This document shows, piece by piece, positions 52,056 to 62,260 of a stretch of DNA of 64,000 nucleotides. Made by a program: the position numbers and the translations under genes. The stretch comes from Romeriopsis sp046049545 (lineage in GTDB: Bacteria; Cyanobacteriota; Cyanobacteriia; Leptolyngbyales; Leptolyngbyaceae). Positions within the stretch are counted from its first letter, which is position 1; the number at the start of each line of letters is the position of its first letter. The notes under the pieces were generated by a model. It saw only the letters and a program-made list of their open reading frames with translations, searched no databases and had not been told where the DNA came from. Location of the stretch: assembly GCA_046049545.1 (NCBI GenBank), contig JBJORF010000003.1, positions 1 to 64,000 of the forward strand, in the 5' to 3' direction.

Positions 52056-55000
52056 CTACCAGGGGTTGCCGACCATGGTGAAGCCTGACCAGAAGTAGGG
52101 GTGATTGAAAGTTTGGGCGGTTTGATTGGCTAAAGTTTTCGGTAATGGTGTTTTGCTGTGGCTGGTGATGAGGTGCCCCTGCTCGATGCGGACTTGGCCT
52201 TGTTGCATCGCTAATTGTGTCAGGCGCAGGGTTTCCGATCGCGAAGGAGTCTTCGCTAAGTGACCGTAAAACTCACTCATAAACGCGTAGGTGCCGATAT
52301 CCGAAATCGACCATAAACTGCCTAATGCCGTCCGCACACCCAAGAGCGAAGCCATTCCCGTGAAGCCCAGTTCAGCGTTGGGGTCACCTGTTGCGGTATT
52401 GCAAGCACTGAGGATGAGTAATTCAAGGTTGGAGTTGCGGAAATTCAGCTGATTGATTTCGCTCAAGAGGAGGGGCCGATCGAAGAATTGGATCGCAGAA
52501 TTGCTTGGGTCGCCGGAATGGAAATCAGCATGGGTCGCTAAGTGCAAAATTCCGGGTCGCATGGCTTGCTGCTGTTGCTTGAGATTGGCGATCGTGAAGC
52601 CTTCATTCAGCAGTAAGGGGCCGGGAAAACCTTGGCGCTGAATCATAGCGAGTTCATCGGGGACCGCAGGCAAAGCGGCTAATTCGGTGAACTTAGAGGC
52701 CCCAGCGGCCAATGTGGTCTGGCTTCGCAGGATAGTTTGCTGTCGATCAAGCATCCCTAAGCTCGGAATGACAGCCATGCTGTAGCGTTCGATTAAGGCT
52801 TGCTTTTCGTCACGCATAGCGGCGATCGGCAACGATCGTAAGCCATGATCGAGAACATACATCAATCCGTTAACTTTAGCATTTTCTAGATCTTGTTGAA
52901 CTGGGTTAAATAGCCACTGTTGCAGCTGTTGCCCAAACGCTTTAGCACTATCAGCGTTTTCGATATCGGAATTGATCAGACGGAATTGAGTGACGCTTTC
53001 TTCAACTTCGCGGCGTTGATAAGGTGTCGATCGGCGATAGAGTTTGCCTTCTCCCGTGATGAAGATCAGCTCTAAGCGATCGTCGTCACGGCGTTCGGTT
53101 GCCCGAAGTAAACTGGGGATCGCAGCGCTTTTGGCATCGTCATTATCCGCGACTTCAGGCGTAAACACTTGCGGGACGAACATTGCGTAGATCACCGCTG
53201 AGCGAAGTCCACGTTTCTGATCAAGATTGGTCAATAGGTTACCAATTTCTGCTTCGGTTGGCTTTTGGGTTGTAATTTGGGTGCCAAACTGGTTGATGTA
53301 GTCTTGGCTAAACGTCTCGTCGAGACTTTGCAATTGATTGGATAGGCTGGGTGCCTCTGGGGCGGTATAGCTGATTGGATTGACTGGATAGATTGGTAAA
53401 TTGTCGGGAATTGGGTTGGTTGCTGTGGGTGGTGATGGTGGTGTGACGACTGGTGGTGTGATGACTGGCGGTGATGGCGGTGTGATGACTGGTGGCGGCA
53501 ATGTATTGCCTAAAGTGAATACTGTTGTTGGTAAGCCAACGGCACTGCCATTGATGGTGTATACCCCCGCGATCGCGTTGGCGGTGGCTGGTAGCATGGC
53601 AATCCCCCCGACAATCGTGATGGGCTGAGGATTGCTGCTTAATGTGAGGCTGCTGCCGCTGGTTGGTGCCGTAAAATTAATTTGCCCCCCGTCAACTGGT
53701 TCATTAAAGGGGCTGAGAATGCTGAGTTGGAGGGGGGCGCTGAAAGCAGTATTGATAACCGTCGATTGCCCCGAACCGCTGGTGCTGCTAATCACAAATC
53801 CGCGTGATTCAAAAGCCCCGATATCCGGTGCATTGACTCGGCCAATCCCGCGTTGATCGGCCGGAATGGTTGAGTTGCCAGCATCGATCGCGCGGCTTCC
53901 GGGAAGTAATGCCATTGTTGCGGTGAGGCCACCATAATTGCCGAGCGGTGATAGTAGTGGATCGATCGGGGCACTGCTATTGCCGACTAAGGTACTATTA
54001 CTGAATCCCGTTGCACCGTCAGCAATGCCAATTAGGTTATTGCCTTGGTCGATAAAGTCACCAGAAATATCTGTGCCGCTGCCTGTTTGATTGTTGGCAA
54101 CGCGATTTTTTGCAATGATGGTATTAGCGCTTTGAAATGGCCCAAAAGTGCTATTAAATGCCCCTCCCCCGGTACCCATACCATCTCCATCTGCATCGGC
54201 CTGGTTATTTGCGATCGTGACGTTATTCAGCCTGAAGTTGCCATAGGAGAGGATTCCACCTCCATCACGATTAGCTTGGTTGTTTTCAATTGTGACATTG
54301 ACTAAATTCGGTGCAGCATTTAGACCAACGGCGATCGCACCACCATCATCTACGGCCCGATTGCCACTGAAAGTAGAATCATAAATATTGGTGGCATTAA
54401 ACGGATTAGAAATGGGATTGATATCGATGCCGCCCCCATTTTCTAATGTGGTTTGATTGTTGCTAAACATACTGTTGAAGATATTGAGAATACCGGAATA
54501 ATTGCGTGCAAGTGTTCCATCCAAGCCAGCACCTCGCCTTGCTTGATTGCTGTCGATAGTGACTTGATCAAGGGTCAAATCACTAGTCCCACTCAGTGCA
54601 ATGCCACCGCCACCGTCTCCCGATTGATTTCCTTGAATTAAAGTTTGCTGAACCGTCGCGTTGCCGAGATTAACCAGATCCAACCCACCACCGTACTGAC
54701 TCGCCTGATTATTCAGAAATTGCGTGCCACTGATCGACAAGGAGCCGGAATTGTGATGCAGGCCGCCGCCAATGGCGCTTTGATTATTGACAAATTGACT
54801 ATTGGCAATACTGACCGCACCTTGATTCGTTCCGATCGCACCGCCAAAATCTTCAGCTTGGTTATTTTGAAAGGTGCTGCTATTGACCGTTAGGCTTGAG
54901 TTCGGTAAATTATAAATTGCTGCACCGTCGCCTGTCGTTATGCCACGAGTTGCAATGTTACGATCAAAAAAGCTATTGGTTACATTCAGGGAGCTGGAAT

Positions 55001-58000
55001 TAAAAATGCCACTACCCGCGATCGATTGCCCATTAATGAATAATGTGCCATCAACGTTTAAAGTGCCCCTGTTATCGATTCCAGCTCCATAGCGATTGGC
55101 AATATTACCCAGAAAAGTCGAAGCATTAACTGTTAGTATGCTATTGCTGGATATTGCACCACCATCAAGATTGGCCTGATTGGCCTCAAAATTACTATTC
55201 GCAACTGTTAGTGCACTATAGTTTTGAATTGCACCCCCATTAGCTAGCGTCGCGCGATTACGATCAAAAAAGCTGCCAGTAATGTTGAGGGTCGCCCCAT
55301 CGTTCTGAATCGCGCCGCCACGTTCTATCGCAACATTGTCCTGAAAAGTTGACCCAATAATTTGAGCATTACCTGTAGCACTTAACTCGATCGCCCCACC
55401 AAACTGCGCTGTATTATTAGAAAAAGTGCTCCTATCAATTGTCAGCGTTGAGTCTGAGGAACGGATCGCCCCTCCATCGCCCGCCGCTTGATTGCCTTGA
55501 AATATACTCGCGATCACATCAACAGTTCCACCATTTGAGCTGTTTACCGCACCGCCACGACTACCTGCTTGATTATTTGCAAAAACGCTACCACGGCTGA
55601 TCAGCCGGGCAGTTGCACCAGTATTATCAATTGCTCCACCAACGAAATTGGCGATATTGCCCTGAAAAGTGCTGCGATCGATGCTTATATTCGTCTGATT
55701 AAGAATACCACCACCAAAGTCTGCTTGGTTGCCATCAAACAGCGATTGACTGATCACAATCGGGCCATTGGTGGGATTCGTATTGATCCCACCACCGAAC
55801 TGTCCACGATTCTCCATCAAAGTTGAAAGATTGAGACTGAGCTGGGATGTGCCGTCGAGATTGATGCCACCGCCGCCTTCGATCGCAATGTTACGACGAA
55901 ATCCAGTACCCTCAATCACCGCGATCGCATTATCCAGCAGTATACCTGCCCCAAATCGTCCCGCTTGGTTATCATCGAGCCCTATGCTTTGTAGATTGAT
56001 ATTGCCCCCGTTCGAGAAAATTCCGCCACCTCTTGTGGTCGCAGTGTTATTGGCCAAAGTGCCGCGCAGCAAATTAATTGTGCCATTTTGATTGAAAATG
56101 CCACCGCCGGAAGCGTTAGTTGCATCATTGCGATCGAATAGGAAATCAGTTGCGGTTACTGTGGCACCAGCACCAGTATTATAAATTCCACCACCATCCA
56201 GGGCGCGATTATTACTCATTCTAAACAACGAAATCGTTAGATTTCCTTGATTGTAAATGCCCCCACCGTTGTTGCCAGCTTGATTGCCGATGATTCCGCC
56301 ACTGACATATTGCGTATTCCCACTCAAGAAAGCACCACCGCCATCAACGCCGGCGCGATTGTTGATTAAAGTCGTATTGACCATAACCAAGCTGGAATCC
56401 GTACTGCTGCTATCAATTCCACCGCCATCAAGGCCCGCGCGATTATTAAATAAAACAACCTCTTCAAGCGTCAACCGCCCAGAATTTAGAATTCCACCCC
56501 CTGATTCAGTGGCGGCTGTGACACCATTCTGAATCCCTAAATTGCGGAGGGTCGCAGTTGTGCCCGCAGTGATGAAAATCGGTCGTGTGGTCAAGTTACC
56601 ATCAATGAAGGATGCTGGGACGCTCCCAGGCAATGACGCGCCTGTGAGCGTGACATCTTTGTTCACATTAACTAATGCAAAACCCGCTCCCCCTTGATAT
56701 AGTCCTGCGCCTAAGTTGATCCTGCGTCCTCCTGCGACGGTGCCGATCGTGTCGATCGCATTTTGAATGGATGCCGTTGGGGCGGTTGTTTCGGGATTAA
56801 CCTGATTGATATTAAAAGTTAAATCGCCATCGCTATTGAGATTAATTTGGGCACCACCAACTCGATTAAATCGCCGTCCGGTTAGCGTCAGGGTAGCGCT
56901 GCCACCGCCACTCTGATTAATCGAGTTGCTCAGGGTAATATCACCATTGCCGCCTGTTCCACCTGCTGTGGTGATGGTGACATTGGTACCGCCATCGAGG
57001 GCCGCCGCGATCGTCCCTGGGGCAATGACACTTGCCGCTCCCGTTGTCGCCGGATCAAATGTCCCCGCTGTGGGAACGCCAGCGCCACCGTTGGCAATAT
57101 TAATATCTGTTGGGTCAAGTAGCCATTCACCGGCTTCACCCTGAGGCGCACTGGCATTGACTCTAGCGCCGCTTACATCGAGGGTTTGTTTTCCCGAAGT
57201 CTCGACCAACCCACCATTGCCATCAATGCCCTTTCCTCGAGCAGTGGCCTCACCCGCAAATTGGGTGTGACCATCTGACCAAACAATAATTTTGCCCCCA
57301 TTGCCCGCGATCGTGGCATCCGCCTGCAAACGACTGTCACCGTCAATCTGTACCTGTTGGGCACGGGGCATATCGCCCTGGCCTTGATAGTCGCCGCCTA
57401 TCCGCATTGTGCCGCCGCCTTGGGGCTGTGAGGCTTGGATATCCGCCGCTTGAAGAGCGATGCGTTCGCCTGTGATATCGATTGCGTTGCCCGCGATCGC
57501 CCCGCTAATAATGCTTTGGTTAGAGGCCAGCGCGATCGGTGCGGCACTACTCGCCAACTGAACTTTGTCATCGACGATCGTTAACCCCGTTGCCTCCGCT
57601 GCATCTCGTCCGGCCAGTAATTCTGGCAAACTTTCGGGCTTGGGCGGTTTGGGTAATGCCTGCAGTTCTCGATCGCCTACCAGTGGCAGATCAAGGCTGA
57701 GAATTTGATTGGTTTGACTGACGCGGAGGACTTTCTCTCCGGGAACCGCCGCGATCGTCACATTGCCAGCGGGGGCCGAAATTGTCCCAGTATTAACGAC
57801 TGTACCGCCACTGAGCATCACTGATTGCCCTGGCTGAACCGCTAAATTCCCAGCATTAATCACGCTACCTGGGGTCGGACTGAGCCAGCCGTAGCCAGTG
57901 ACAGCTCCCGTTAATCCTGCATAGTTTATCGTATTGCTGGTGAGCCAGCGCGATCGGTCAAACTCCAGCGCTTCCGCCGTTGTCGCGACAAAGGAACCGG

Positions 58001-58385
58001 GCAAATCTAAGCGTGCGGATTGGCCAAAAATTACCCCCGCTGGATTGAGCAGAAATAAATTGGCATTGCCGCCACTGACCTGAAGCGTGCCGTTGATCAG
58101 CGATGCCTGCCCACCCGTAACGCGGCTAAAAATATTGCCCACCGTCGGATTGATCGAAAAATTCGCGCTCTGGCCCGCGCTCACATCAAACCGCTGAAAT
58201 TGGTGAAATAGATTATTGCCAGCTTGTTTCCCGCCTTGAATCAGGGTTTGCTGTGACCCGTTGGGGCGGACGATCGTGCCTGTATCATCACCGGGAACGA
58301 TCGACTGGGCGGTAACTGCGGCACTTACCACTAGCGGAAAACCCCATCCCGCAAGGAGTGCCAGGAAAAAGCAAGAGCGATTCAT
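52056..58385 (-). CDS. Giant exported haemagglutinin-type protein with CHAT protease domain
   Basis: About 2109 residues from ATG 58385 (the frame opens at 58493). Signal peptide MNRSCFFLALLAGWGFPLVV, then a two-partner-secretion domain (about 30-160: NPTVGNIFSRVTG and LFLLNPAGVIFG). Residues about 650-1480 are dozens of Pmp/parallel-beta-helix units built on NNxAxxGGGIxN. A choice-of-anchor Q-like segment follows (GNYGGLTATMALLPGSRAID), then a Pro-rich linker. The C-terminal 300 residues are a CHAT (caspase-like) domain with His1952 in ILHLATHADF and Cys1995 in LILSACNTATG. No transporter (TpsB) gene is near. The architecture implies secretion of a protease or signalling domain to the surface. 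Confidence 0.92.
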   Translation of the reverse strand: MNRSCFFLALLAGWGFPLVVSAAVTAQSIVPGDDTGTIVRPNGSQQTLIQGGKQAGNNLFHQFQRFDVSAGQSANFSINPTVGNIFSRVTGGQASLINGTLQVSGGNANLFLLNPAGVIFGQSARLDLPGSFVATTAEALEFDRSRWLTSNTINYAGLTGAVTGYGWLSPTPGSVINAGNLAVQPGQSVMLSGGTVVNTGTISAPAGNVTIAAVPGEKVLRVSQTNQILSLDLPLVGDRELQALPKPPKPESLPELLAGRDAAEATGLTIVDDKVQLASSAAPIALASNQSIISGAIAGNAIDITGERIALQAADIQASQPQGGGTMRIGGDYQGQGDMPRAQQVQIDGDSRLQADATIAGNGGKIIVWSDGHTQFAGEATARGKGIDGNGGLVETSGKQTLDVSGARVNASAPQGEAGEWLLDPTDINIANGGAGVPTAGTFDPATTGAASVIAPGTIAAALDGGTNVTITTAGGTGGNGDITLSNSINQSGGGSATLTLTGRRFNRVGGAQINLNSDGDLTFNINQVNPETTAPTASIQNAIDTIGTVAGGRRINLGAGLYQGGAGFALVNVNKDVTLTGASLPGSVPASFIDGNLTTRPIFITAGTTATLRNLGIQNGVTAATESGGGILNSGRLTLEEVVLFNNRAGLDGGGIDSSSTDSSLVMVNTTLINNRAGVDGGGAFLSGNTQYVSGGIIGNQAGNNGGGIYNQGNLTISLFRMSNNRALDGGGIYNTGAGATVTATDFLFDRNDATNASGGGIFNQNGTINLLRGTLANNTATTRGGGIFSNGGNINLQSIGLDDNQAGRFGAGILLDNAIAVIEGTGFRRNIAIEGGGGINLDGTSQLSLNLSTLMENRGQFGGGINTNPTNGPIVISQSLFDGNQADFGGGILNQTNISIDRSTFQGNIANFVGGAIDNTGATARLISRGSVFANNQAGSRGGAVNSSNGGTVDVIASIFQGNQAAGDGGAIRSSDSTLTIDRSTFSNNTAQFGGAIELSATGNAQIIGSTFQDNVAIERGGAIQNDGATLNITGSFFDRNRATLANGGAIQNYSALTVANSNFEANQANLDGGAISSNSILTVNASTFLGNIANRYGAGIDNRGTLNVDGTLFINGQSIAGSGIFNSSSLNVTNSFFDRNIATRGITTGDGAAIYNLPNSSLTVNSSTFQNNQAEDFGGAIGTNQGAVSIANSQFVNNQSAIGGGLHHNSGSLSISGTQFLNNQASQYGGGLDLVNLGNATVQQTLIQGNQSGDGGGGIALSGTSDLTLDQVTIDSNQARRGAGLDGTLARNYSGILNIFNSMFSNNQTTLENGGGIDINPISNPFNATNIYDSTFSGNRAVDDGGAIAVGLNAAPNLVNVTIENNQANRDGGGILSYGNFRLNNVTIANNQADADGDGMGTGGGAFNSTFGPFQSANTIIAKNRVANNQTGSGTDISGDFIDQGNNLIGIADGATGFSNSTLVGNSSAPIDPLLSPLGNYGGLTATMALLPGSRAIDAGNSTIPADQRGIGRVNAPDIGAFESRGFVISSTSGSGQSTVINTAFSAPLQLSILSPFNEPVDGGQINFTAPTSGSSLTLSSNPQPITIVGGIAMLPATANAIAGVYTINGSAVGLPTTVFTLGNTLPPPVITPPSPPVITPPVVTPPSPPTATNPIPDNLPIYPVNPISYTAPEAPSLSNQLQSLDETFSQDYINQFGTQITTQKPTEAEIGNLLTNLDQKRGLRSAVIYAMFVPQVFTPEVADNDDAKSAAIPSLLRATERRDDDRLELIFITGEGKLYRRSTPYQRREVEESVTQFRLINSDIENADSAKAFGQQLQQWLFNPVQQDLENAKVNGLMYVLDHGLRSLPIAAMRDEKQALIERYSMAVIPSLGMLDRQQTILRSQTTLAAGASKFTELAALPAVPDELAMIQRQGFPGPLLLNEGFTIANLKQQQQAMRPGILHLATHADFHSGDPSNSAIQFFDRPLLLSEINQLNFRNSNLELLILSACNTATGDPNAELGFTGMASLLGVRTALGSLWSISDIGTYAFMSEFYGHLAKTPSRSETLRLTQLAMQQGQVRIEQGHLITSHSKTPLPKTLANQTAQTFNHPYFWSGFTMVGNPW

Positions 58386-58927
58386 AGGTTCTGAGAGGCT
58401 GTGGGCAAAGCAAAGGGGTAGAAATTGCAGCAATCGAAGCCTGACAGATTTACTAAGGATACCCAAATCAACGATCGCGCTAACTGGGTGCACTGGGAGG
58501 GTTACTGCGCCCGCGTTAGCGCTTGCTGAAACGATATCGTTACCGGACTGATGACCAACAGACCTACCATAATAAAAACCTCAGAACTGTTGCGCTGAAA
58601 TGCAGCGGCAGTTCTAAGGCCTGTGCTCTATACAGTTAAACACTCTAGGATGCGCGATCGTACTGAAGCATCCTAGTTTTCACTTAAATTACGGAATGAG
58701 GTTGAACCAACGGGATAGCGTAAATTTCCCCAGCCGCCTCTCTCACTGATTGTGTATCTTGCTGCGTTAAATTTTGATGTATAAAATTTGCACAGATCAA
58801 GAAGTTTTGCGAGAAGTTTAAGTTGATAAATCACTCTTAAGTGTTTGCTCGGACAACTTTCTGCGGTTGTTCTATTAGTTCTGCGATAATGTCTAGTCAA
58901 TGCTGTTGCGCTCGTCTTGTTGTTGAT
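58386..58927. other. Divergent region between the CHAT gene and the permease gene
   Basis: About 540 bases. Short open frames on both strands look spurious. It must contain both promoters, but no clear -35/-10 pair or operator could be picked out. Confidence 0.4.
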
Positions 58928-60277
58928 ATGTCAGGAAATCTTGTTGCATCGCCTCGGCTCAAGCCCCAGTTAGGGACTGGGGCAACGATCGTGTTGGGAT
59001 TGGGATCGATCCTCGGGACGGGAGTGTTTGTGAGTTTGGCGATCGCGACGGCGATTGCCGGGACGCAGATTTTTTTAGCTTTGAGCTTGGCGGCGGGGTT
59101 GGCGTTGTGTAATGCCCTGAGCGCGGCGCAGTTAGCGGCGGCCCATCCAGTGAACGGCGGCACCTATGCCTATGGCTATCGCTATTTGCATCCCTATGCC
59201 GGATTTGTAGCGGGCTGGGTGTTTTTGTTAGCGAAGTCGGCTTCAGCGGCAACGGCAGCGCTGGGATTAGCGGCTTATTTTGGCGGTTGGTGGGGATATG
59301 CCCTGCCGCTGCCAGTGGTGCCGACTGCACTAGTGGCAGTGGTTGTCATGACGGTGATCGCTGCCCTTGGTGTGCGCAAGTCAAACTGGGTAAATGCCGC
59401 GATCGTGGGTTGGACATTGCTGGGGCTAGGTTGCTTTGTGGTGGCAGGATTAGGGCAGTCGGTAGCTCCGGTTGATCTGACGGCGGCGGCCCGGTTGACA
59501 GCGGTGGGCCTGACACCGACGGGATTGCCTGTGGGCTGGAATTGGGGCCGGTTGTTCCAGGCAACGGCGCTGATGTTTGTGGCTTACGCGGGGTATGCGC
59601 GGATTACGACGATGACGGAGGAAGTGCGGCGGCCCCGACGATCGATTCCGATCGCGATGGTCGTTTGCCTGAGTCTGACCTTAGCGTTATATATGCTGGT
59701 GGCTGGGACGTTGATCGATCACTGGGGAACTGCCCAAAGCCTATTTTCCAATACCGCTCTACCGCCATTGTCAATTTTGGTGCAACAGTTCCAAACACCT
59801 TGGCCCCTGGTAGAAATTGTGGAAAGCAGCGCGATCGTGGCATTGTTGGGGGTGTTGCTGAATTTGGTTTTAGGACTGTCGCGGGTGTTGTTAGCAATGG
59901 GGCGACAGGGGGATATGCCGTTGCAATTGGCGGCTTTAAACCGATCGCGGACGACACCGACGTTAGCCATATGGATAACTGGGGGATTGATTGCGTTACT
60001 GGTGACGATCGGGAATGTGAAGACCACTTGGTCCTTTAGCGCGTTTAATGTACTGATTTACTATACGTTGACAAATCTAGCGGCATTGCGTTTATCGGTG
60101 AGCGAACGACGCTATCCCCGTTGGGTTTCCGTGATCGGTTTGGTTGGCTGTTTAAGTTTGGCGTTTTGGGTAGATCGATCGGTTTGGCAGTGGGGATTAC
60201 TGTTGATTCTGCTCGGTTGCCTGTGGAAGGCGGGGCGCGATTTCTGGGCGCGATCGGCGGGCGGACAGCGCGGATAA
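58928..60277 (+). CDS. APC-family amino acid permease
   Basis: About 449 residues from ATG 58928; an upstream in-frame ATG at 58889 or 58841 is possible. Around 12 hydrophobic helices. The first-helix motif GLGSILGTGVFVS (G-x-G-x-x-x-G) and the AHPVNGGTYAYGYRYLHPYAGF segment are typical of the amino acid/polyamine/organocation superfamily. The conserved KSASAATAAL and EEVRRPRRSIP segments also fit. Substrate cannot be told. It stands alone. Confidence 0.9.
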   Translation: MSGNLVASPRLKPQLGTGATIVLGLGSILGTGVFVSLAIATAIAGTQIFLALSLAAGLALCNALSAAQLAAAHPVNGGTYAYGYRYLHPYAGFVAGWVFLLAKSASAATAALGLAAYFGGWWGYALPLPVVPTALVAVVVMTVIAALGVRKSNWVNAAIVGWTLLGLGCFVVAGLGQSVAPVDLTAAARLTAVGLTPTGLPVGWNWGRLFQATALMFVAYAGYARITTMTEEVRRPRRSIPIAMVVCLSLTLALYMLVAGTLIDHWGTAQSLFSNTALPPLSILVQQFQTPWPLVEIVESSAIVALLGVLLNLVLGLSRVLLAMGRQGDMPLQLAALNRSRTTPTLAIWITGGLIALLVTIGNVKTTWSFSAFNVLIYYTLTNLAALRLSVSERRYPRWVSVIGLVGCLSLAFWVDRSVWQWGLLLILLGCLWKAGRDFWARSAGGQRG

Positions 60278-60307
60278 GGGGGGCATTGCCCCCTTACGAT
60301 TCTGTAA

Positions 60308-60568
60308 TCATTTCATCGTAATGGGCTGGGGATAAATCTTGACGATCGCGAATTGGATTTCGGTGGTTTGATTTTGCCAAGTGAGGCACTGAATCACTAC
60401 ATCGCCGTGGGCTTGCCAGTCTTGATCGACTAACTGCAACGGCACATTGAGCGGGAAAATCCGATAGCCAGACTTGATCGCTCGGTATCGTTCCCCGACG
60501 GCTAAACGGCTGGGAAAATCAGCGGAGCTCAGCTTGACGATGCTATTGACTTCGCAGGGCATACCCAT
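60308..60568 (-). CDS. DUF2584 family protein
   Basis: 86 residues. MGMPCEVNSIVKLS, the central YRIFPLNVPLQLVDQDW and the stretch AHGDVVIQCLTWQNQTTEI fit the conserved cyanobacterial DUF2584 family. No signal peptide or membrane helix; likely soluble. Function is unknown. It is convergent with the permease gene, 30 bases from its stop. Confidence 0.88.
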   Translation of the reverse strand: MGMPCEVNSIVKLSSADFPSRLAVGERYRAIKSGYRIFPLNVPLQLVDQDWQAHGDVVIQCLTWQNQTTEIQFAIVKIYPQPITMK

Positions 60569-60871
60569 GATGACTGACCAAAGTCTGGATTGTACGGATT
60601 AATTCAAAACCGAGTCGATCGTAACATGGCTGAAGCCTTGACCCATTAGGTCGGCTCAAAAATCAGCCGCAACTGCTCAAAGGCTGTCCAGCTCAACCCA
60701 GTTAATACCAAATCCAGCAATGAATGCAACAGATCTTGCCGAACCGCCCCCTGGCCCCCAATTTTGGGAGCGTTAGAACCTTGAAGCAGTTTCATATTCC
60801 CCCGGCATTGGGGGCTAGGGGGCCTGATGTGTCGCAACCATTAATTGATTTGGTTATCGTGCATCAATTTT
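60569..60871. other. Intergenic region with GC-rich inverted repeat
   Basis: No gene. It contains GCCCCCTGGCCCCCAAT (60746-60762) and its near-perfect inverse ATTGGGGGCTAGGGGGC (60807-60823). This CCCCC/GGGGG type is a known dispersed repeat in cyanobacterial genomes. Confidence 0.6.
60746..60823. repeat. Dispersed-type inverted repeat, 17-base arms
   Basis: The arms differ at one base and enclose 44 bases, giving a small MITE-like or hairpin element downstream of exbD. Confidence 0.75.
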
Positions 60872-61297
60872 CTAAGGTGATTCGGGTGCGGGCTTTTTCG
60901 TTGCAATCGCAATCTTTACTCCTGGCACCTGTCGCACTTGATCGAGTACTTCCACGGCATTACCGTAATTGATCGCGCGATCGGCATTCAAAATCACAGT
61001 CAGTGGCTGATCGGGCTGTTGCAACTTTTTGACAGCTTCGATAACGTTGGCCGCTTGAATCGGTTGCCTGTTGAGAAATAATTCGCCTTTGTCGTTGATT
61101 GTTAAACTTGCCTTGCTCGTCAGTTGTGCCTGTGAGTTTTTGGCTTTGGGTAGACTTACCGTTAGGGTTTCTAGCTTCGTTAAGGTGAGTGTAGACATGA
61201 TAAAAAATGCCAAGATCGAAAATGTCACATCAATCATAGGCACAATATTCACCTGCGTCGGTTGTTCAGGTTCGGTAATGGGGCGGCGGCGGGGCAT
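60872..61297 (-). CDS. exbD: ExbD/TolR family protein
   Basis: 141 residues. One N-terminal helix in VNIVPMIDVTFSILAFFIM with the proton-carrying aspartate of the family (PMIDV), then a periplasmic domain (LTINDKGELFLNRQPIQ, VILNADRAINYGN). Together with ExbB it forms the proton-driven stator that powers TonB-dependent uptake. It follows exbB by 66 bases on the same strand. Confidence 0.92.
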   Translation of the reverse strand: MPRRRPITEPEQPTQVNIVPMIDVTFSILAFFIMSTLTLTKLETLTVSLPKAKNSQAQLTSKASLTINDKGELFLNRQPIQAANVIEAVKKLQQPDQPLTVILNADRAINYGNAVEVLDQVRQVPGVKIAIATKKPAPESP

Positions 61298-61363
61298 GAT
61301 GATTGCTTCCTTGATGAAGTGGGAAATCGGACCAACAGAAAACCAGATCGACAGGAGCCTCGA

Positions 61364-62002
61364 TCAACGTGATAAGAACGATCGCTTATTCTGACGACGG
61401 TAGAGCAACTCAATCTCCGCCACATTCTCCTGAATCAAAGCTAACTGGCGTGTATAAAAGCTGCGGAATACACTCGCTGCGGCAAATGCCCCGATCGCCA
61501 CAATTAATCCAAAGGCCGTCGTAATTAAGGCTTCACTAATCCCCGAGGTCACTGCTCCGGTTTTGGCACCATCTGCTGCACCCAAACTGAGGTTGGAGAA
61601 TGATCGCATCAACCCAGTTACAGTGCCGAGTAAACCTAAAAGTGGTGATAGTCCCACAATGATGTCAAAGAAGTCATTAAACCGCTTGAGCAACGGCACT
61701 TCTGCCTGGATTGCTGCATCGATCGCCAGCGCAAACTCATCCGCATCCGCATCCTCCAGGGACAGTGCTTCATGGAAAATTCGAGGGATCGGCAAATTCA
61801 AATGGCGATCAAGTTTCTCCAGCGCTAAGCTAGCATCATTGCGGTATAACGCAGTTACCTGACGGATGATTTTGGCTTGGCTCTTTAGCAACTTTGACCA
61901 AAAAATAGTGCGCTCAACGCTCATTGCCAACGCTGCGATCGAAAAGAATAACAGCGGCCACATTGCTGGCCCACCCGCTAAGAACAAATTCCGCAATAAC
62001 AT
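61364..62002 (-). CDS. exbB: ExbB/TolQ/MotA family proton channel protein
   Basis: 212 residues with three helices: WPLLFFSIAALAMSVERTIF, IIVGLSPLLGLLGTVTGLM and ALITTAFGLIVAIGAFAAAS. GLLGTVTGLMRSF and the SEALITTAFGL motif are diagnostic. It converts proton flow to motion of TonB (or TolA). The divergent gene upstream codes for a TonB-like protein, which supports the ExbB name over TolQ. Confidence 0.93.
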   Translation of the reverse strand: MLLRNLFLAGGPAMWPLLFFSIAALAMSVERTIFWSKLLKSQAKIIRQVTALYRNDASLALEKLDRHLNLPIPRIFHEALSLEDADADEFALAIDAAIQAEVPLLKRFNDFFDIIVGLSPLLGLLGTVTGLMRSFSNLSLGAADGAKTGAVTSGISEALITTAFGLIVAIGAFAAASVFRSFYTRQLALIQENVAEIELLYRRQNKRSFLSR

Positions 62003-62091
62003 AAGCTTAACCTTTTCTTCAGACTTTGTTGATAATAAGAAGCAATCTCATTTGTTTTAGCAAGGCACTTCTCTAGTAGTATAACCGATGC

Positions 62092-62121
62092 TTGACATTT
62101 CTTAAGTAGCTCATGTACTAT
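62092..62121 (+). promoter_or_regulatory. Sigma70-type promoter upstream of the TonB-like gene
   Basis: TTGACA at 62092-62097 and TACTAT at 62116-62121 with an 18-base spacer. The start codon at 62261 would leave a leader of about 130 bases. Confidence 0.6.
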
Positions 62122-62260
62122 AGCATCTTAATGAAAATCTATAGCAATAGACTGATTGAAAAAGCGCCAAAAATTTGCGATTGATTCAAGATTGCTGTTG
62201 GTGTATCCGCCTTGGTTTCTCTCAGGCAAAGTTTGCTTTAATTCTTCATGGCTGGCAACG

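Noticed and set aside
54045..56532. Several plus-strand frames within the CHAT gene
   Set aside because: They arise from the repetitive Asn/Gly coding of the opposite strand and have no start signals.
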